Made by a program: the position numbers and the translations under genes
Shown: piece after piece, positions 43,086 to 52,041 of the stretch
Numbering within the stretch: the stretch's first letter is position 1
Layout of the letters: each line of letters begins with the position of its first letter
Notes under the pieces: model-generated
The model's database searches: none
What the model saw: only the letters and a program-made list of their open reading frames with translations
Told to the model about the DNA's origin: nothing
From: an uncultured Alistipes sp.
GTDB taxonomy: Bacteria > Bacteroidota > Bacteroidia > Bacteroidales > Rikenellaceae
DNA: 64,000 bases
Reading direction: 5' to 3'
Assembly: GCA_900768015.1 (NCBI GenBank)
Contig: CAAGBI010000052.1
Coordinates: 15,272-79,271 of the forward strand

Positions 43086-43760
43086 TTACTTCAATAAGTT
43101 TAAGAAGCTCTCGGCCAAAGTTATATCTTCGGGCGTTGTAATCTTGATGTTTGTGCGCTCGCCCTCGACCAATGTTATGTGGCCACCGAAGGCCTCAACC
43201 ACCGAGGCATCATCCGTGAATGCGGGGCTAAACGCCACATTGTAAGCACCACGAAGAAGCTGAGCCTTAAATATTTGTGGGGTCTGCACAATGCGCAACT
43301 CCGAGCGGGGTACGATGTAGGAGTCATCGCCCTCAACCCTACGATACGAGTCAACGACATCCACAACGGGAATCACCGCGTCATGCTCCTCCACGGCGAG
43401 CATGGCGCGTATTATGAGGCGCTTTGTCACGAGCGCTCTAACGCCATCGTGCACAGCGATATACTCCACCTCCGACGAGAGGGCGTTGATGCCGTTAAGC
43501 ACCGAGTGGAAGCGCTCCTTGCCTCCCGCCACGATGCGGTGTGGTGCGACATCAAAGCGTGCGCGCAGATTCTCCCACAAGGGGATATGCGCCTCGGGCA
43601 ACACCACAACAATCTCGGCACCGGGGAGCGCCTCGCTAAAGGTGTTTATGGTGCGTGCCACGATGGGCTCACCGCCAAGCATAAGAAACTGCTTAGGCAG
43701 CGCCGACTGCATACGGCTACCCGAGCCACCCGCAACGATTACTACTCCGCGCTTTGCCAT
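43086..43760 (-). CDS. ispD: 2-C-methyl-D-erythritol 4-phosphate cytidylyltransferase
   Basis: Third step of the non-mevalonate isoprenoid pathway: MEP + CTP gives CDP-ME. Of 224 residues, the CTP-binding VIVAGGSGSRMQSALPKQFLMLGG, IAVHDGVRALVTKRLI, IVQTPQIFKAQLL and the C-terminal NIKITTPEDITLAE are typical. The start at 43760 (MAKRGVVIVAGG) overlaps the end of the preceding flavin-protein gene by 19 bases. Confidence 0.95.
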   Translation of the reverse strand: MAKRGVVIVAGGSGSRMQSALPKQFLMLGGEPIVARTINTFSEALPGAEIVVVLPEAHIPLWENLRARFDVAPHRIVAGGKERFHSVLNGINALSSEVEYIAVHDGVRALVTKRLIIRAMLAVEEHDAVIPVVDVVDSYRRVEGDDSYIVPRSELRIVQTPQIFKAQLLRGAYNVAFSPAFTDDASVVEAFGGHITLVEGERTNIKITTPEDITLAESFLNLLK

Positions 43761-44155
43761 ACTAATTTCTTGCCAAATCCAAGTGTGTTGTCCGTAAGTT
43801 TCATCATCGTGGGCTCGACCATCCACAATTCGAGGTCAGCGGCCGCAGCATAGGGGAAGCGCTTGATGTAGCACTTGCGAGCCTCGTCGTCGCCACGCTT
43901 TGCTTCACCCGTAACCTGAAGGCCCTGCACGCGACCTACGATGTGTGTCTCGAGCACGATAGAGAGTGCCACGCTACTATTTGCCGCCATCTCCGCGCCA
44001 TGGCGTGTTGCGAGGTCGGAGGTAAAGACAAAGAGGTTGCGCTTGGTGTCGAAAGCGTAGAAGCAGTTTGCAACATAAGGCATACCCTCGCCATTTACCG
44101 TAGCGAGGGTTAGCACATGATGTTTCTTTATGAACTTTATAAATCGCTCATCCAT
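43742..44155 (-). CDS. Pyridoxamine 5'-phosphate oxidase-like flavin-binding protein
   Basis: The 137-residue split-barrel protein is of the PNPOx-like/YhbP type: HHVLTLATVNGEGMPYVANCFYAFDTKRNLFVFTSD and VALSIVLETHIVGRVQGLQVTGEA. Members bind FMN or related cofactors; the natural substrate is rarely known. It precedes ispD with a short overlap and follows the M23 lipoprotein gene by 11 bases, forming a three-gene unit. Confidence 0.82.
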   Translation of the reverse strand: MDERFIKFIKKHHVLTLATVNGEGMPYVANCFYAFDTKRNLFVFTSDLATRHGAEMAANSSVALSIVLETHIVGRVQGLQVTGEAKRGDDEARKCYIKRFPYAAAADLELWMVEPTMMKLTDNTLGFGKKLVWQSAE

Positions 44156-44166
44156 AGCGGGATATA

Positions 44167-45459
44167 CTATTTGCCGTTAGGGGAAATATCCTCCTCGGTG
44201 ATAGCACCACCCTGAATCTCCTCACGCTTAAGCTCCGCCACTACCCTATCGCGCACCGCCTCGAAGCGTGCCTTGTGAGCATCTGCGATGGGCTCTGCGG
44301 GCTCCTGTGGTACCTTCAATGGGTCGATGGGTGAGCCATTCTTCCAGATGCGGTAGTCGAGGTGAGGACCAGTCGATGTACCCGTAGAACCTACATAGCC
44401 GATAAGCTGACCCTGCGACACCTTTGCACCCACCTTGATGCCCTTAGCGAAGCCCTTAAGGTGGAGGTAGCCAGTCTGGAGGTTACCCGCGTGCTTGATT
44501 TTAATGGTGTTACCGCCACCGCCACCCCAGCCAGCGAAGATGACCGTGCCATCTGCTACGGAGTATACGGGAGTGCCCGAGGGTGCAGCGTAGTCGACAC
44601 CGTGGTGTGGGCGATATACCTTATGTACGGGGTGAAGGCGTGCGTTAGAGAACTTCGAGCTGATGCGTGTGTACTTCAATGGCGCCTTGAGCAACTGCTT
44701 ACGCAACGACTCGCCATTATACTCCCAGTAGCGGAGCTTACCCTCCTCCTGGGCGTAAGGGATGGCATAGTACTCCTTGCCGCTGTGAACGAACTTAGCG
44801 CCCCACACACGGCCGATGCCTACGGATGTGCCATTCACAAACTTCTCGTCGTAGATAACGGCGAATGAGTCACCCTCCTGGATGCCGAAGAAGTCGACTG
44901 TCCACTGGTAGATATCCTCAACCTCTGCTGCCAAAGCGTAGGGCATATCCTGCGCCATAATAGCGCCCCAGAGCGATGAGGTGATGACAGCCTCGCGGTT
45001 CTGTCGTACAACCTCCACGGGGTTCTCACCCTTAGTCACCGACACTGAGTCGCGGTGGAAGCCGAAGGTAACATACTCGATAGCGTCAATATGGTAGACG
45101 AGGTAGTCGAGCACCTCGCGTGTGCCGAGCGAGTCGGTCTCGGTGCGCATGAAGGTTGTGTATGCCTTGTCGGCGCGAATCTTACGCAGTGAGAACACCT
45201 CGGCGGCAGCCTTGTCGAGGCGGTCAACCATAACCGCCGATACACCCCTACGACCCAAGATTCCGCCTACGGTCTCACCCGAGCGAACAGTATCGTTAGC
45301 GATGGTGTAACCCGCTATATCTATGCCATAAAGGTACTCTGGTTCTTTGTTTGCTGTGCTATTTGCAGCACCGTTGCCCTTGTTTTCGGTAGAGCCTCCG
45401 CCACACGCCACCATGCCTAAAAGCATGAGTAATGCAGAAAAACGAGCGATGAGTTTCAT
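44167..45459 (-). CDS. M23-family zinc metallopeptidase, lipoprotein
   Basis: The 430-residue putative peptidoglycan endopeptidase has a lipobox LGMVAC followed by GGG. An N-terminal region with a LysM/OapA-like element precedes a C-terminal LytM domain: RPHHGVDYAAPSGTPVYSVADG (zinc ligands His and Asp), the catalytic HLH in GYLHLKG, and GPHLDYRIW. Such enzymes cut cross-links during growth. The ATG at 45459 lies 6 bases after the -7 element; a TTG further upstream would lie inside the promoter and is rejected. Confidence 0.92.
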   Translation of the reverse strand: MKLIARFSALLMLLGMVACGGGSTENKGNGAANSTANKEPEYLYGIDIAGYTIANDTVRSGETVGGILGRRGVSAVMVDRLDKAAAEVFSLRKIRADKAYTTFMRTETDSLGTREVLDYLVYHIDAIEYVTFGFHRDSVSVTKGENPVEVVRQNREAVITSSLWGAIMAQDMPYALAAEVEDIYQWTVDFFGIQEGDSFAVIYDEKFVNGTSVGIGRVWGAKFVHSGKEYYAIPYAQEEGKLRYWEYNGESLRKQLLKAPLKYTRISSKFSNARLHPVHKVYRPHHGVDYAAPSGTPVYSVADGTVIFAGWGGGGGNTIKIKHAGNLQTGYLHLKGFAKGIKVGAKVSQGQLIGYVGSTGTSTGPHLDYRIWKNGSPIDPLKVPQEPAEPIADAHKARFEAVRDRVVAELKREEIQGGAITEEDISPNGK

Positions 45460-45465
45460 ATTCGG

Positions 45466-45473
45466 CAAAGGTA
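45466..45473 (-). promoter_or_regulatory. -7 element of the M23 peptidase operon, possibly leaderless
   Basis: Minus-strand TACCTTTG ends 6 bases before the ATG, so the transcript should begin at or very near the start codon. Confidence 0.6.
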
Positions 45474-45544
45474 GTAATTATTTTGGTTTTTTTACGCTTT
45501 TGTACCTACTATTATAGTCGATAAACGCTAAAAACAGCTATTTA

Positions 45545-45576
45545 TTTGGTCGTTACGAAAATAAACCTTACCTTTG
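45545..45576 (+). promoter_or_regulatory. Promoter of lpxK
   Basis: TTTG (45545-45548), a 20-base spacer, TACCTTTG (45569-45576). ATG at 45641 gives a leader of about 60 bases. Confidence 0.85.
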
Positions 45577-45640
45577 ACCAAAAGTGTGCCTAAGGCATTG
45601 CATATATTGCAGGGCCGTGGCAGACCAAAAGCATGTAGAG

Positions 45641-46735
45641 ATGAAGCTTATTAGACGCATAATATCGTGGATATACACACTGGTGGTGATCATACGACAC
45701 CGCCTCTACGACTGGGGCGTATTGAAGAGTTACTCCTTCGATATACCCATCGTCTGCGTAGGCAACATCACCGTAGGTGGCACGGGTAAGACCCCCACCG
45801 CGGAGTACATACTCGCCTCGCTTGCCAACCACTACACCATGGCCATACTCTCGCGTGGCTATGGCCGCACAACAAAGGGCTACCGCGAGGTTACGACCGA
45901 TGATATTTATAGCGATGTGGGCGACGAGCCTCTTCAGATGAAGCTCAAGTTCCCCGAGACCGTGGTTGTGGTGTCGGAGGATAGAGTGGCGGGCATCGAG
46001 CGCATACGCCAGGAGCACCCCGAGGTGAACCTCATAATCATGGACGACGGCTTCCAGCACCGCAGAGTGCGCCCCAAGGTCAACATCCTCATTGTCGACT
46101 CTACACGCCCCTACGAGAGCGACAACATGCTTCCGTTGGGTCGTCTGCGCGACCTACCCTCGCGCCTCAAAGAGGGACATATCTTCATCGTCTCGAAGTG
46201 TAGCGACACGATGAGCCCCATCGACAAGCGCATATGGTACAATAAGTTACGCGGCATAGCCTACCAGAAGGTCTTCTTCTCGAACATCGAGACACTCGAC
46301 ATCGAGCCCATCTACGATTTCGATAACCGCGAAGAGCCCTACTACGCACAGCAGGCCATCCTTGTGTCTGGTATCGGCAACCCTCGTCCCTTCATTCGCG
46401 AGGCCGAGACACGCTTCACAGTCGTGGATAAGGTCATCTTCCCCGACCACCACCGATTTACCGCCGAGGACCTCAAGGAGATATACGCGGTGCTCAACAA
46501 ATATCCTCGCGCCATTATCCTTACCACAGAGAAGGATGCCGTGAGGTTGCGCCGTGCTCGCATGCCCGAGCGAATGATGCGCGCGATGTACTACCAGCCC
46601 ATCGCCATGCGTCTGGTGGAGGGTCCCGAGCGCGACGACTTCTTTGAGAGCCTTGTTGCCAACATCAAATATAAGGAGCGTAATGCCGAGGCTAAGGGCA
46701 ACAAAAAAAAGGCTATCGTGGATGATTTTGATTAG
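45641..46735 (+). CDS. lpxK: Tetraacyldisaccharide 4'-kinase
   Basis: Adds the 4'-phosphate to the lipid A precursor at the inner membrane. Of 364 residues, the N-terminal amphipathic/membrane helix (IISWIYTLVVIIRHRLYDWGVL) precedes P-loop GNITVGGTGKTPTAEY. LSRGYGR, VGDEPLQMKLKFP, MDDGFQHRRV and LPLGRLRDLPS are family motifs. The start at 45641 (MKLIRRI) fits better than a GTG at 45584. Together with lptB and the OstA-like gene it shows a full LPS pathway. ssb follows after 21 bases. Confidence 0.94.
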   Translation: MKLIRRIISWIYTLVVIIRHRLYDWGVLKSYSFDIPIVCVGNITVGGTGKTPTAEYILASLANHYTMAILSRGYGRTTKGYREVTTDDIYSDVGDEPLQMKLKFPETVVVVSEDRVAGIERIRQEHPEVNLIIMDDGFQHRRVRPKVNILIVDSTRPYESDNMLPLGRLRDLPSRLKEGHIFIVSKCSDTMSPIDKRIWYNKLRGIAYQKVFFSNIETLDIEPIYDFDNREEPYYAQQAILVSGIGNPRPFIREAETRFTVVDKVIFPDHHRFTAEDLKEIYAVLNKYPRAIILTTEKDAVRLRRARMPERMMRAMYYQPIAMRLVEGPERDDFFESLVANIKYKERNAEAKGNKKKAIVDDFD

Positions 46736-46756
46736 CAGATATAAAGAGATAAAGTT

Positions 46757-47272
46757 ATGATAAACAAAGTTATACTTGTAGGAAATGTGGGCATGGACCC
46801 CGAGGTGCGTAGCCTCGAAACAGGCGTTAAGGTAGCACGCATCCGCCTTGCTACGAGCGAGCGCATCTTCAACCGTCAGACTAACGAGACCACCGAGCAC
46901 ACCGAGTGGCACACCGTAACATTGTGGCGCGGCCTTGCCGAGGTGGTAGATAAGTATGTGCACAAGGGATCACAGCTCTACATCGAGGGTCGCCTCCGCA
47001 GCCGCGAGTGGGAGCAGGATGGCCAGAAGCGCTATGCTACGGAGATTGTTGCCGACGACATGAAGCTTCTCGGTCGCCGTCAGGAGGGTGCACCCCAGCA
47101 GAGCGGCTATCAGGGTGGTTATCAGCAGGCTGCGCAGCCCGCATACCAGCAGCCCGCACAGCCACAGTATCAGCAGCCCGCATACCAGCAGCCCGCATAC
47201 CAGCAGCCCGCACCACAGCCCGTAGCGCCCGCAGCAGTGCCTATGAATGAGGCAGACGACCTACCATTCTAA
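46757..47272 (+). CDS. ssb: Single-stranded DNA-binding protein with a Gln/Pro repeat tail
   Basis: Coats single-stranded DNA in replication and repair. The OB-fold occupies residues about 1-110 (INKVILVGNVGMDPEVRSLETG, EHTEWHTVTLWRGLAEVVDKYVHKGSQLYIEGRL). The linker contains repeated QPAYQ units encoded by 15-bp DNA repeats (about 47128-47215). The C-terminus EADDLPF is the acidic tip that recruits partner proteins. Total 171 residues. Probably co-transcribed with lpxK, ending at a strong terminator. Confidence 0.95.
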   Translation: MINKVILVGNVGMDPEVRSLETGVKVARIRLATSERIFNRQTNETTEHTEWHTVTLWRGLAEVVDKYVHKGSQLYIEGRLRSREWEQDGQKRYATEIVADDMKLLGRRQEGAPQQSGYQGGYQQAAQPAYQQPAQPQYQQPAYQQPAYQQPAPQPVAPAAVPMNEADDLPF

Positions 47273-47293
47273 ACATAGCAGAACAAAACAAAA

Positions 47294-47330
47294 ATAGAGA
47301 TAACTCGCATGAGTTATCTCTATTTTTTTT
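47294..47330. terminator. Strong terminator after ssb, possibly bidirectional
   Basis: Perfect 13-bp stem ATAGAGATAACTC/GAGTTATCTCTAT with a GCAT loop and eight T residues. An A-rich stretch on the left could also serve the convergent DUF4923 gene. Confidence 0.9.
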
Positions 47331-47350
47331 GTTATATGGCAATCAACCTT

Positions 47351-47992
47351 TTACTTGGTGTAGTACATCGAAATGTAGATACCAGGGAAGCTCTGCACGA
47401 CACCATTTATTGAGTCGAATGTTTGTGCATCGCCAGCACTAATCTCGGGGATTACCGTAGCGATAACATCTAAAGCATCCTGAGCATCGAGCATCACGAC
47501 GAGCTTGCCGTCAACCTTTTTAAGGAAGCCACCACACTTTATCGCCTTGCCATTATCGGCCGTTGCAGTGAGCTCGAAGCGCGCCTTGGAGCTATCGTAA
47601 GTATAGCTACCCTCGAAGATATAGTCGCCATAGCTGAAGCTACCCTTACCACTCTTTAGGAGCGTAATGGCGAAGCATCCAGGCGTAACACCCTGCATGC
47701 GCAACTCCTGACGAACGACGCTCTTAACCTGTGCTAATGCAGCCTCAGCAAACGAGTTAGTACCGAGATACTCGATGTCGATGTCGCTATAACTCCATAC
47801 ACCAAGAATCTCGCTCTTTGCGGGTGCATTCTCCGCAAGAGCCTTATATGGCGAGACCTTCTCTGTGGTCTGCTGGCTCTTAGCTCCAAACATGCCACCG
47901 ATTTTCGAGAGGTCAAACTGCGCAGAGGCACTCGTGGGCAAGGCTACGACACCCACAAGGAGCATGAGTGCCACAACGAGGAGTCGCTTCAT
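47351..47992 (-). CDS. DUF4923-like secreted protein, copy 2
   Basis: The 213-residue protein has a signal peptide (ALPTSASAQ). The family pattern is SEILGVWSYSDIDIEYLGTNSFAEAALAQVKSVVRQELRMQGVTPGCFAITL, then a beta-rich part (GSFSYGDYIFEGSYTYDSSKARFEL). It resembles the neighbouring product, which has GKVTEYLLAAKWDY, GIKPGTHTVTLNDDKTFTM and AGTYTYDNTTHAIVF in the same order, so the two are tandem paralogues. Its ATG overlaps the stop of the upstream gene by one base (TAATG). Function unknown; envelope location likely. Confidence 0.75.
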   Translation of the reverse strand: MKRLLVVALMLLVGVVALPTSASAQFDLSKIGGMFGAKSQQTTEKVSPYKALAENAPAKSEILGVWSYSDIDIEYLGTNSFAEAALAQVKSVVRQELRMQGVTPGCFAITLLKSGKGSFSYGDYIFEGSYTYDSSKARFELTATADNGKAIKCGGFLKKVDGKLVVMLDAQDALDVIATVIPEISAGDAQTFDSINGVVQSFPGIYISMYYTK

Positions 47993-48594
47993 TACTGTGC
48001 GCGGTTAAATGTGTAACCTACATACACATTGTCGTAGTTCTCGAGGAATGTGGTGAGGCTGTTCAACATGTTGACCTTCGAGCCGAGGGCTGTGAGGAAG
48101 TTCATGAGCTTTGAGCAGTCGTACACGATGTCGAGGCTGTCACCATTGAGGTAGGCAAAACCGCTCAATGGCTGGAGCTTGATAAGCGACGAGTCGAATG
48201 TAAAGACAATGGCGTGTGTGGTGTTGTCGTAGGTGTAGGTACCCGCCAAGTTGCGACGACCCACGAGCATGGTGAATGTCTTGTCATCGTTGAGTGTCAC
48301 GGTGTGTGTGCCAGGCTTGATACCTACGAGCGCGTATGCCGAGGTGAGCTTGCCCTCGATTGAAGACATCATGGCGTTACCCGCGAGTGTTGCCAACTCA
48401 TCCTCGCTCGCGAGGCGCACGCCAGGCTCTGCATAGTCCCACTTCGCGGCGAGAAGGTACTCCGTAACCTTGCCATCAGTCTTCTTGTCGATAAGTTCTG
48501 TTGCTGCGCCCTTAAGGAAGTCGCCAAGGGTCTGTGCCGATGCCATGCCCGAGAAGGCTACGATGGCAACAAAAATAGCTAATACTCTCTTCAT
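47992..48594 (-). CDS. DUF4923-like secreted protein, copy 1
   Basis: The 200-residue protein has a signal peptide (FSGMASAQ). The DUF4923 pattern is present: a helical LGDFLKGAATELIDKKTDG start, then LLAAKWDYAEPGVRLASEDELATLAGNAMMSSIEGKL, followed by beta strands. First of the coupled pair. Lies downstream of nadE on the same strand with a gap of 90 bases that contains only an imperfect GAGCT...AGCTC hairpin. Confidence 0.75.
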   Translation of the reverse strand: MKRVLAIFVAIVAFSGMASAQTLGDFLKGAATELIDKKTDGKVTEYLLAAKWDYAEPGVRLASEDELATLAGNAMMSSIEGKLTSAYALVGIKPGTHTVTLNDDKTFTMLVGRRNLAGTYTYDNTTHAIVFTFDSSLIKLQPLSGFAYLNGDSLDIVYDCSKLMNFLTALGSKVNMLNSLTTFLENYDNVYVGYTFNRAQ

Positions 48595-48684
48595 TGTTTT
48601 ATGGTGTTAAAGCATGAAGAGCTCGGATGCCACTCCGACACCCGAAGCTCTCATAATAAAAACGCACTTATATTTATAATATTG

Positions 48685-50619
48685 TTACAAGCTCGCCTCA
48701 ATCTCCTCGATCTCCTGCAACCATGCGCGCGACTCAGCATCCGAAGGCATGTGCAAGTCGCCGCGTGGCGAGAGGCCTACAGCGCCCACCTTTGGACCAT
48801 CGGGCATTGCCGAACGCTTGAACTGCTGCGAGAAGAAGCGACGGAAGAAGACCTTCAACCACTTAACGATTGTAGCCTCGTCGTACTTATCCTCAAAAGC
48901 GATACATGCAAGCATAAATATTTTTGACGGCTCGTAGCGACGGCGCAATGCGCAGTAGAGGAAGAAGTCGTGCAAGTCGTAGGGGCCTACGATATCCTCG
49001 GTCTTCTGTGCGATATTCTGGCCATCTGCGGGGAGCAACTCGGGGCTTACGGGCGTAGCGACAACATCGCGCAACGCCTCGCGCAACGCACCCTCGGCAC
49101 GATTCTCTGCGTACCACTCCACCATATACTTAACCAAGGTCTTAGGCACCGACGAGTTGATGCCATACATAGACATCTGGTCGCCGTTGTATGTCGCCCA
49201 GCCGAGAGCCAACTCGCTCATATCGCCCGTGCCGATAACCATGCCGCCGCACATATTCGCCACATCCATGAGTATCTGTGTACGCTCGCGTGCCTGAGAG
49301 TTCTCATATGCCACGCCACGCTCGCTGGGGTCGATACCGAGGTCCTTGAAGTGCTGCTCGCACGCATCCTTGATGCTTATCTCGCGGAGCGTACAGCCCA
49401 ACTCGCGAACCATCGTAAGTGCATTCTGGTATGTGCGGTCAGTAGTGCCGAAGCCAGGCATTGTAACGCCTATGATGCCCTTGCGGTCGAGACCCAAGAG
49501 GTCGTAGGTGTCGCACACGGCAAGCAGTGCCAATGTAGAGTCGAGACCGCCCGAAATGCCGATAACAGCATTTTTACATCCCGTATGCTCGAGGCGCTGT
49601 GCCAAGCCTGCGCTCTGGATGGCGAATACCTCGCGGCAGTGTACGGCGCGTGCAGCCTCATCCTCAGGTACGAAGTACAAAGGCTCGATATGGCGGCGTA
49701 CGCTGTCGGTGCGCACAATCTCGTCAACATCAATCTCCACAACGCGCATCTCGGGTGCATCGGGGTAGTAGAAGGTGTTGCGCGCAGTACGGCGAGTAGA
49801 GATATACTCCACATCGATGTCGGCGATTGCCATGCGGTCGTTGCGCACGAAGCGCTCGCTAACGCCCAACACACGGCCAAGCTCCGCGATTACGGCATTA
49901 CCCGCAAACACAAGGTCGCTCGACGACTCGCCATGACCCGCCGAAGCGTAGACATAGGCAGCCATGGTGCGTGACGACTGCTCGGCGATAAGCGAGATGA
50001 GGTAGTCGTGCTTGCACACGCTCTCGGGAGATGCCGAGAGGTTGAACAATAGCTTTGCACCCTGCACCGCCTGCATTGATGAGGGGGGCACAGGAACCCA
50101 CATATCCTCGCAAATCTCTACGCCAAACTCCACGCCGTGGATGTCGAACAAGAGGTCGGCACCAAAGGGACACTCCTGACCCGCAAAGCGTATCATGCGG
50201 TCACGAATGCCGAAGCCCGATACCCACCAGCGGAGCTCCGAGAACTCGCCATAGTTGGGGATATAAGACTTAGGGATGATGCCCCACAACACGCCCTGAC
50301 CGAAGATAGCAGCGCAGTTGTAGAGGCGGTCGGCAAATACCACGGGGAGACCCACGATGCCGATTGTTGGGATGTCGGCAGTCTCCTGCATAAGCCATGC
50401 AAGAGCGTTCTCCGCATCCTTCAATAGCTTCTTCTGGAGCACCATATCGCCACAGGTGTAGCCCACAAGCGAGAGCTCGGGCATAACGACAATCTCGACA
50501 CCCTCGTCGAAGGCCTCCTGCATAATTTTGAGAGCGCCCTCGGCATTGCGGTGGGCATCGGCGATGTGTACGCGAGGCACCGCCGCCGCAACTCTCATAT
50601 ATCCATATTGGTTGTTCAT
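48685..50619 (-). CDS. nadE: Glutamine-dependent NAD+ synthetase
   Basis: Final step of NAD synthesis: deamido-NAD to NAD using ammonia from glutamine. The 644 residues have an N-terminal nitrilase-type glutaminase domain with VMPELSLVGYTCGD and the catalytic Cys in GVEICEDMWVPVP, and a C-terminal synthetase domain with the PP-loop GISGGLDSTLALLAV, then GTGDMSELALGWATYNGDQMS. The C-terminal FKRSAMPDGPKVGAVGLSPRGDL is characteristic of the long form. A family A element begins 30 bases upstream, belonging to pepT. Confidence 0.95.
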   Translation of the reverse strand: MNNQYGYMRVAAAVPRVHIADAHRNAEGALKIMQEAFDEGVEIVVMPELSLVGYTCGDMVLQKKLLKDAENALAWLMQETADIPTIGIVGLPVVFADRLYNCAAIFGQGVLWGIIPKSYIPNYGEFSELRWWVSGFGIRDRMIRFAGQECPFGADLLFDIHGVEFGVEICEDMWVPVPPSSMQAVQGAKLLFNLSASPESVCKHDYLISLIAEQSSRTMAAYVYASAGHGESSSDLVFAGNAVIAELGRVLGVSERFVRNDRMAIADIDVEYISTRRTARNTFYYPDAPEMRVVEIDVDEIVRTDSVRRHIEPLYFVPEDEAARAVHCREVFAIQSAGLAQRLEHTGCKNAVIGISGGLDSTLALLAVCDTYDLLGLDRKGIIGVTMPGFGTTDRTYQNALTMVRELGCTLREISIKDACEQHFKDLGIDPSERGVAYENSQARERTQILMDVANMCGGMVIGTGDMSELALGWATYNGDQMSMYGINSSVPKTLVKYMVEWYAENRAEGALREALRDVVATPVSPELLPADGQNIAQKTEDIVGPYDLHDFFLYCALRRRYEPSKIFMLACIAFEDKYDEATIVKWLKVFFRRFFSQQFKRSAMPDGPKVGAVGLSPRGDLHMPSDAESRAWLQEIEEIEASL

Positions 50620-50649
50620 ACTCTAATGCGTTTTAATATAGCATAACCT

Positions 50650-50778
50650 AATTTTTGTCAGAAGGGGTCAGATGCTTTCGCTCGGCGGATTTCGAGGCGA
50701 TGGGCTGTACTAAAGCGTACCGCCCATTGCCGAGATAATTCGTTAGCGACAGCAGATGTGCCCCTTATCACAAAAATT
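50650..50778 (-). repeat. Family A stop-codon palindrome (129 bp), pepT copy
   Basis: On the minus strand it begins in the pepT TAA (TAATTTTTGTGATAAGGGG) and closes with CCCCTTCTGACAAAAATT. The central core ATGGGCGGTAC...GTACAGCCCAT is present. Unlike the other copies it has no T-run after the hairpin. Confidence 0.85.
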
Positions 50779-51994
50779 ACTCTGTCCAGATGCGAGCAAG
50801 GTTGATGATAGTGTTCATCGCCTTCTGCATAGTGGTCAACGAAGCATACTCGTAGCGACCATGGAAGTTCATGCCACCAGTGAAGATGTTGGGGCAGGGA
50901 AGACCCATGAACGAGAGGCGTGAGCCATCGGTACCACCACGGATGGGCTTAACAAGGGGCTTAACACCCGCCTCAATCATGGCGCGCTTAGCCTTCTCGA
51001 TAACCTGTGGGTGTGGCTCAACCATCTTACGCATGTTGTAGTACTGGTCCTTGAGTGTGAGCGTGAGCACCTTCTCGCCATACTTGCGCTGGAGGAAGTT
51101 CACTACATCCCACATAAGCTGCTTCTTAGCCTCGAACTTATCGCTGTCGTGGTCACGGATGATATAGCTAATCTCCGCCTCCTCGACGCTACCCTTGATG
51201 CCTACGCAGTGGAAGAAGCCCTCGTAGTGCTCGGTGAACTGTGGGCGCTCGTTAGCGGGGAGGAGTGCGTTAAGCTCCGTAGCGATGTCGATGGCGTTAA
51301 TCATCTTGTTCTTCGCCATGCCGGGGTGTACATTACGGCCTGCGATAGCAATCTTTGCGCCCGCAGCATTGAAGTTCTCATACTCCAACTCACCCTCCAT
51401 GCCACCATCCATGGTGTATGCGAAGTCGGCAGCGAACTTCTTGACATCGAAGTAGTCTACGCCACGACCAATCTCCTCGTCGGGAGTGAAGCCCACGCGA
51501 ATCTTGCCATGTGGCACCTCGGGGTGTGCCACGAGCCACTCCATGGCGGTTACAATCTCCGCTACACCCGCCTTGTCGTCAGCACCAAGGAGTGTAGTAC
51601 CGTCGGTGTGGATGAGGGTATGACCCTTGAAGAATGGCAACTCGGGAAACTCCTCAACGCGCAACCACACATCGCCGCCGAGCAAGATGTCGCGGCCATC
51701 GTAGTTCTCAACAACATGAGGCTTAACATTCGCGCCACTCATGTCGGGAGCAGTATCGACATGCGAGATAAAGCCGATAACGGGGGCATTCTCATAGCCC
51801 TTAGTTGCGGGGAGCGTACCCATAACATAGCCATACTCGTCCATTGTAACCTCCTTGAGGCCGATTGTCTCGAGCTCCTCCTTGAGGTAGCGCAACAACA
51901 CGAGCTGCTTCTCGGTTGAGGGGAACGATGTGCTCGACTCATCAGCCTGAGTGTCGAACGACACATATTTCAAAAATCTATCTTTCAAGTCCAT
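50777..51994 (-). CDS. pepT: Peptidase T (tripeptide aminopeptidase)
   Basis: Cytoplasmic M20 metallopeptidase that removes the N-terminal residue of tripeptides. The 405 residues contain GFISHVDTAPDMSG and LLGADDKAGVAEIVTAMEWL (zinc ligands and bridging Asp), FTPDEEIGRGVDYFD (catalytic Glu), GRNVHPGMAKNKMINA and the C-terminal RGGTDGSRLSFMGLPCPNIFTGGMNFHGRYE. It lies downstream of an OPT peptide transporter on the same strand, with a 47-base gap, suggesting linked peptide uptake and breakdown. Confidence 0.95.
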   Translation of the reverse strand: MDLKDRFLKYVSFDTQADESSTSFPSTEKQLVLLRYLKEELETIGLKEVTMDEYGYVMGTLPATKGYENAPVIGFISHVDTAPDMSGANVKPHVVENYDGRDILLGGDVWLRVEEFPELPFFKGHTLIHTDGTTLLGADDKAGVAEIVTAMEWLVAHPEVPHGKIRVGFTPDEEIGRGVDYFDVKKFAADFAYTMDGGMEGELEYENFNAAGAKIAIAGRNVHPGMAKNKMINAIDIATELNALLPANERPQFTEHYEGFFHCVGIKGSVEEAEISYIIRDHDSDKFEAKKQLMWDVVNFLQRKYGEKVLTLTLKDQYYNMRKMVEPHPQVIEKAKRAMIEAGVKPLVKPIRGGTDGSRLSFMGLPCPNIFTGGMNFHGRYEYASLTTMQKAMNTIINLARIWTE

Positions 51995-52041
51995 AGTTTT
52001 ATCTGTTTTAAGTTATCTTACAGTGTTTGCTTAATCGAAAA

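Noticed and set aside
48970..49974. 334-residue plus-strand frame opposite nadE
   Set aside because: Antisense to a clearly recognised gene in a G+C-rich stretch; composition (Ala/His/Leu-rich) is typical of shadow frames.
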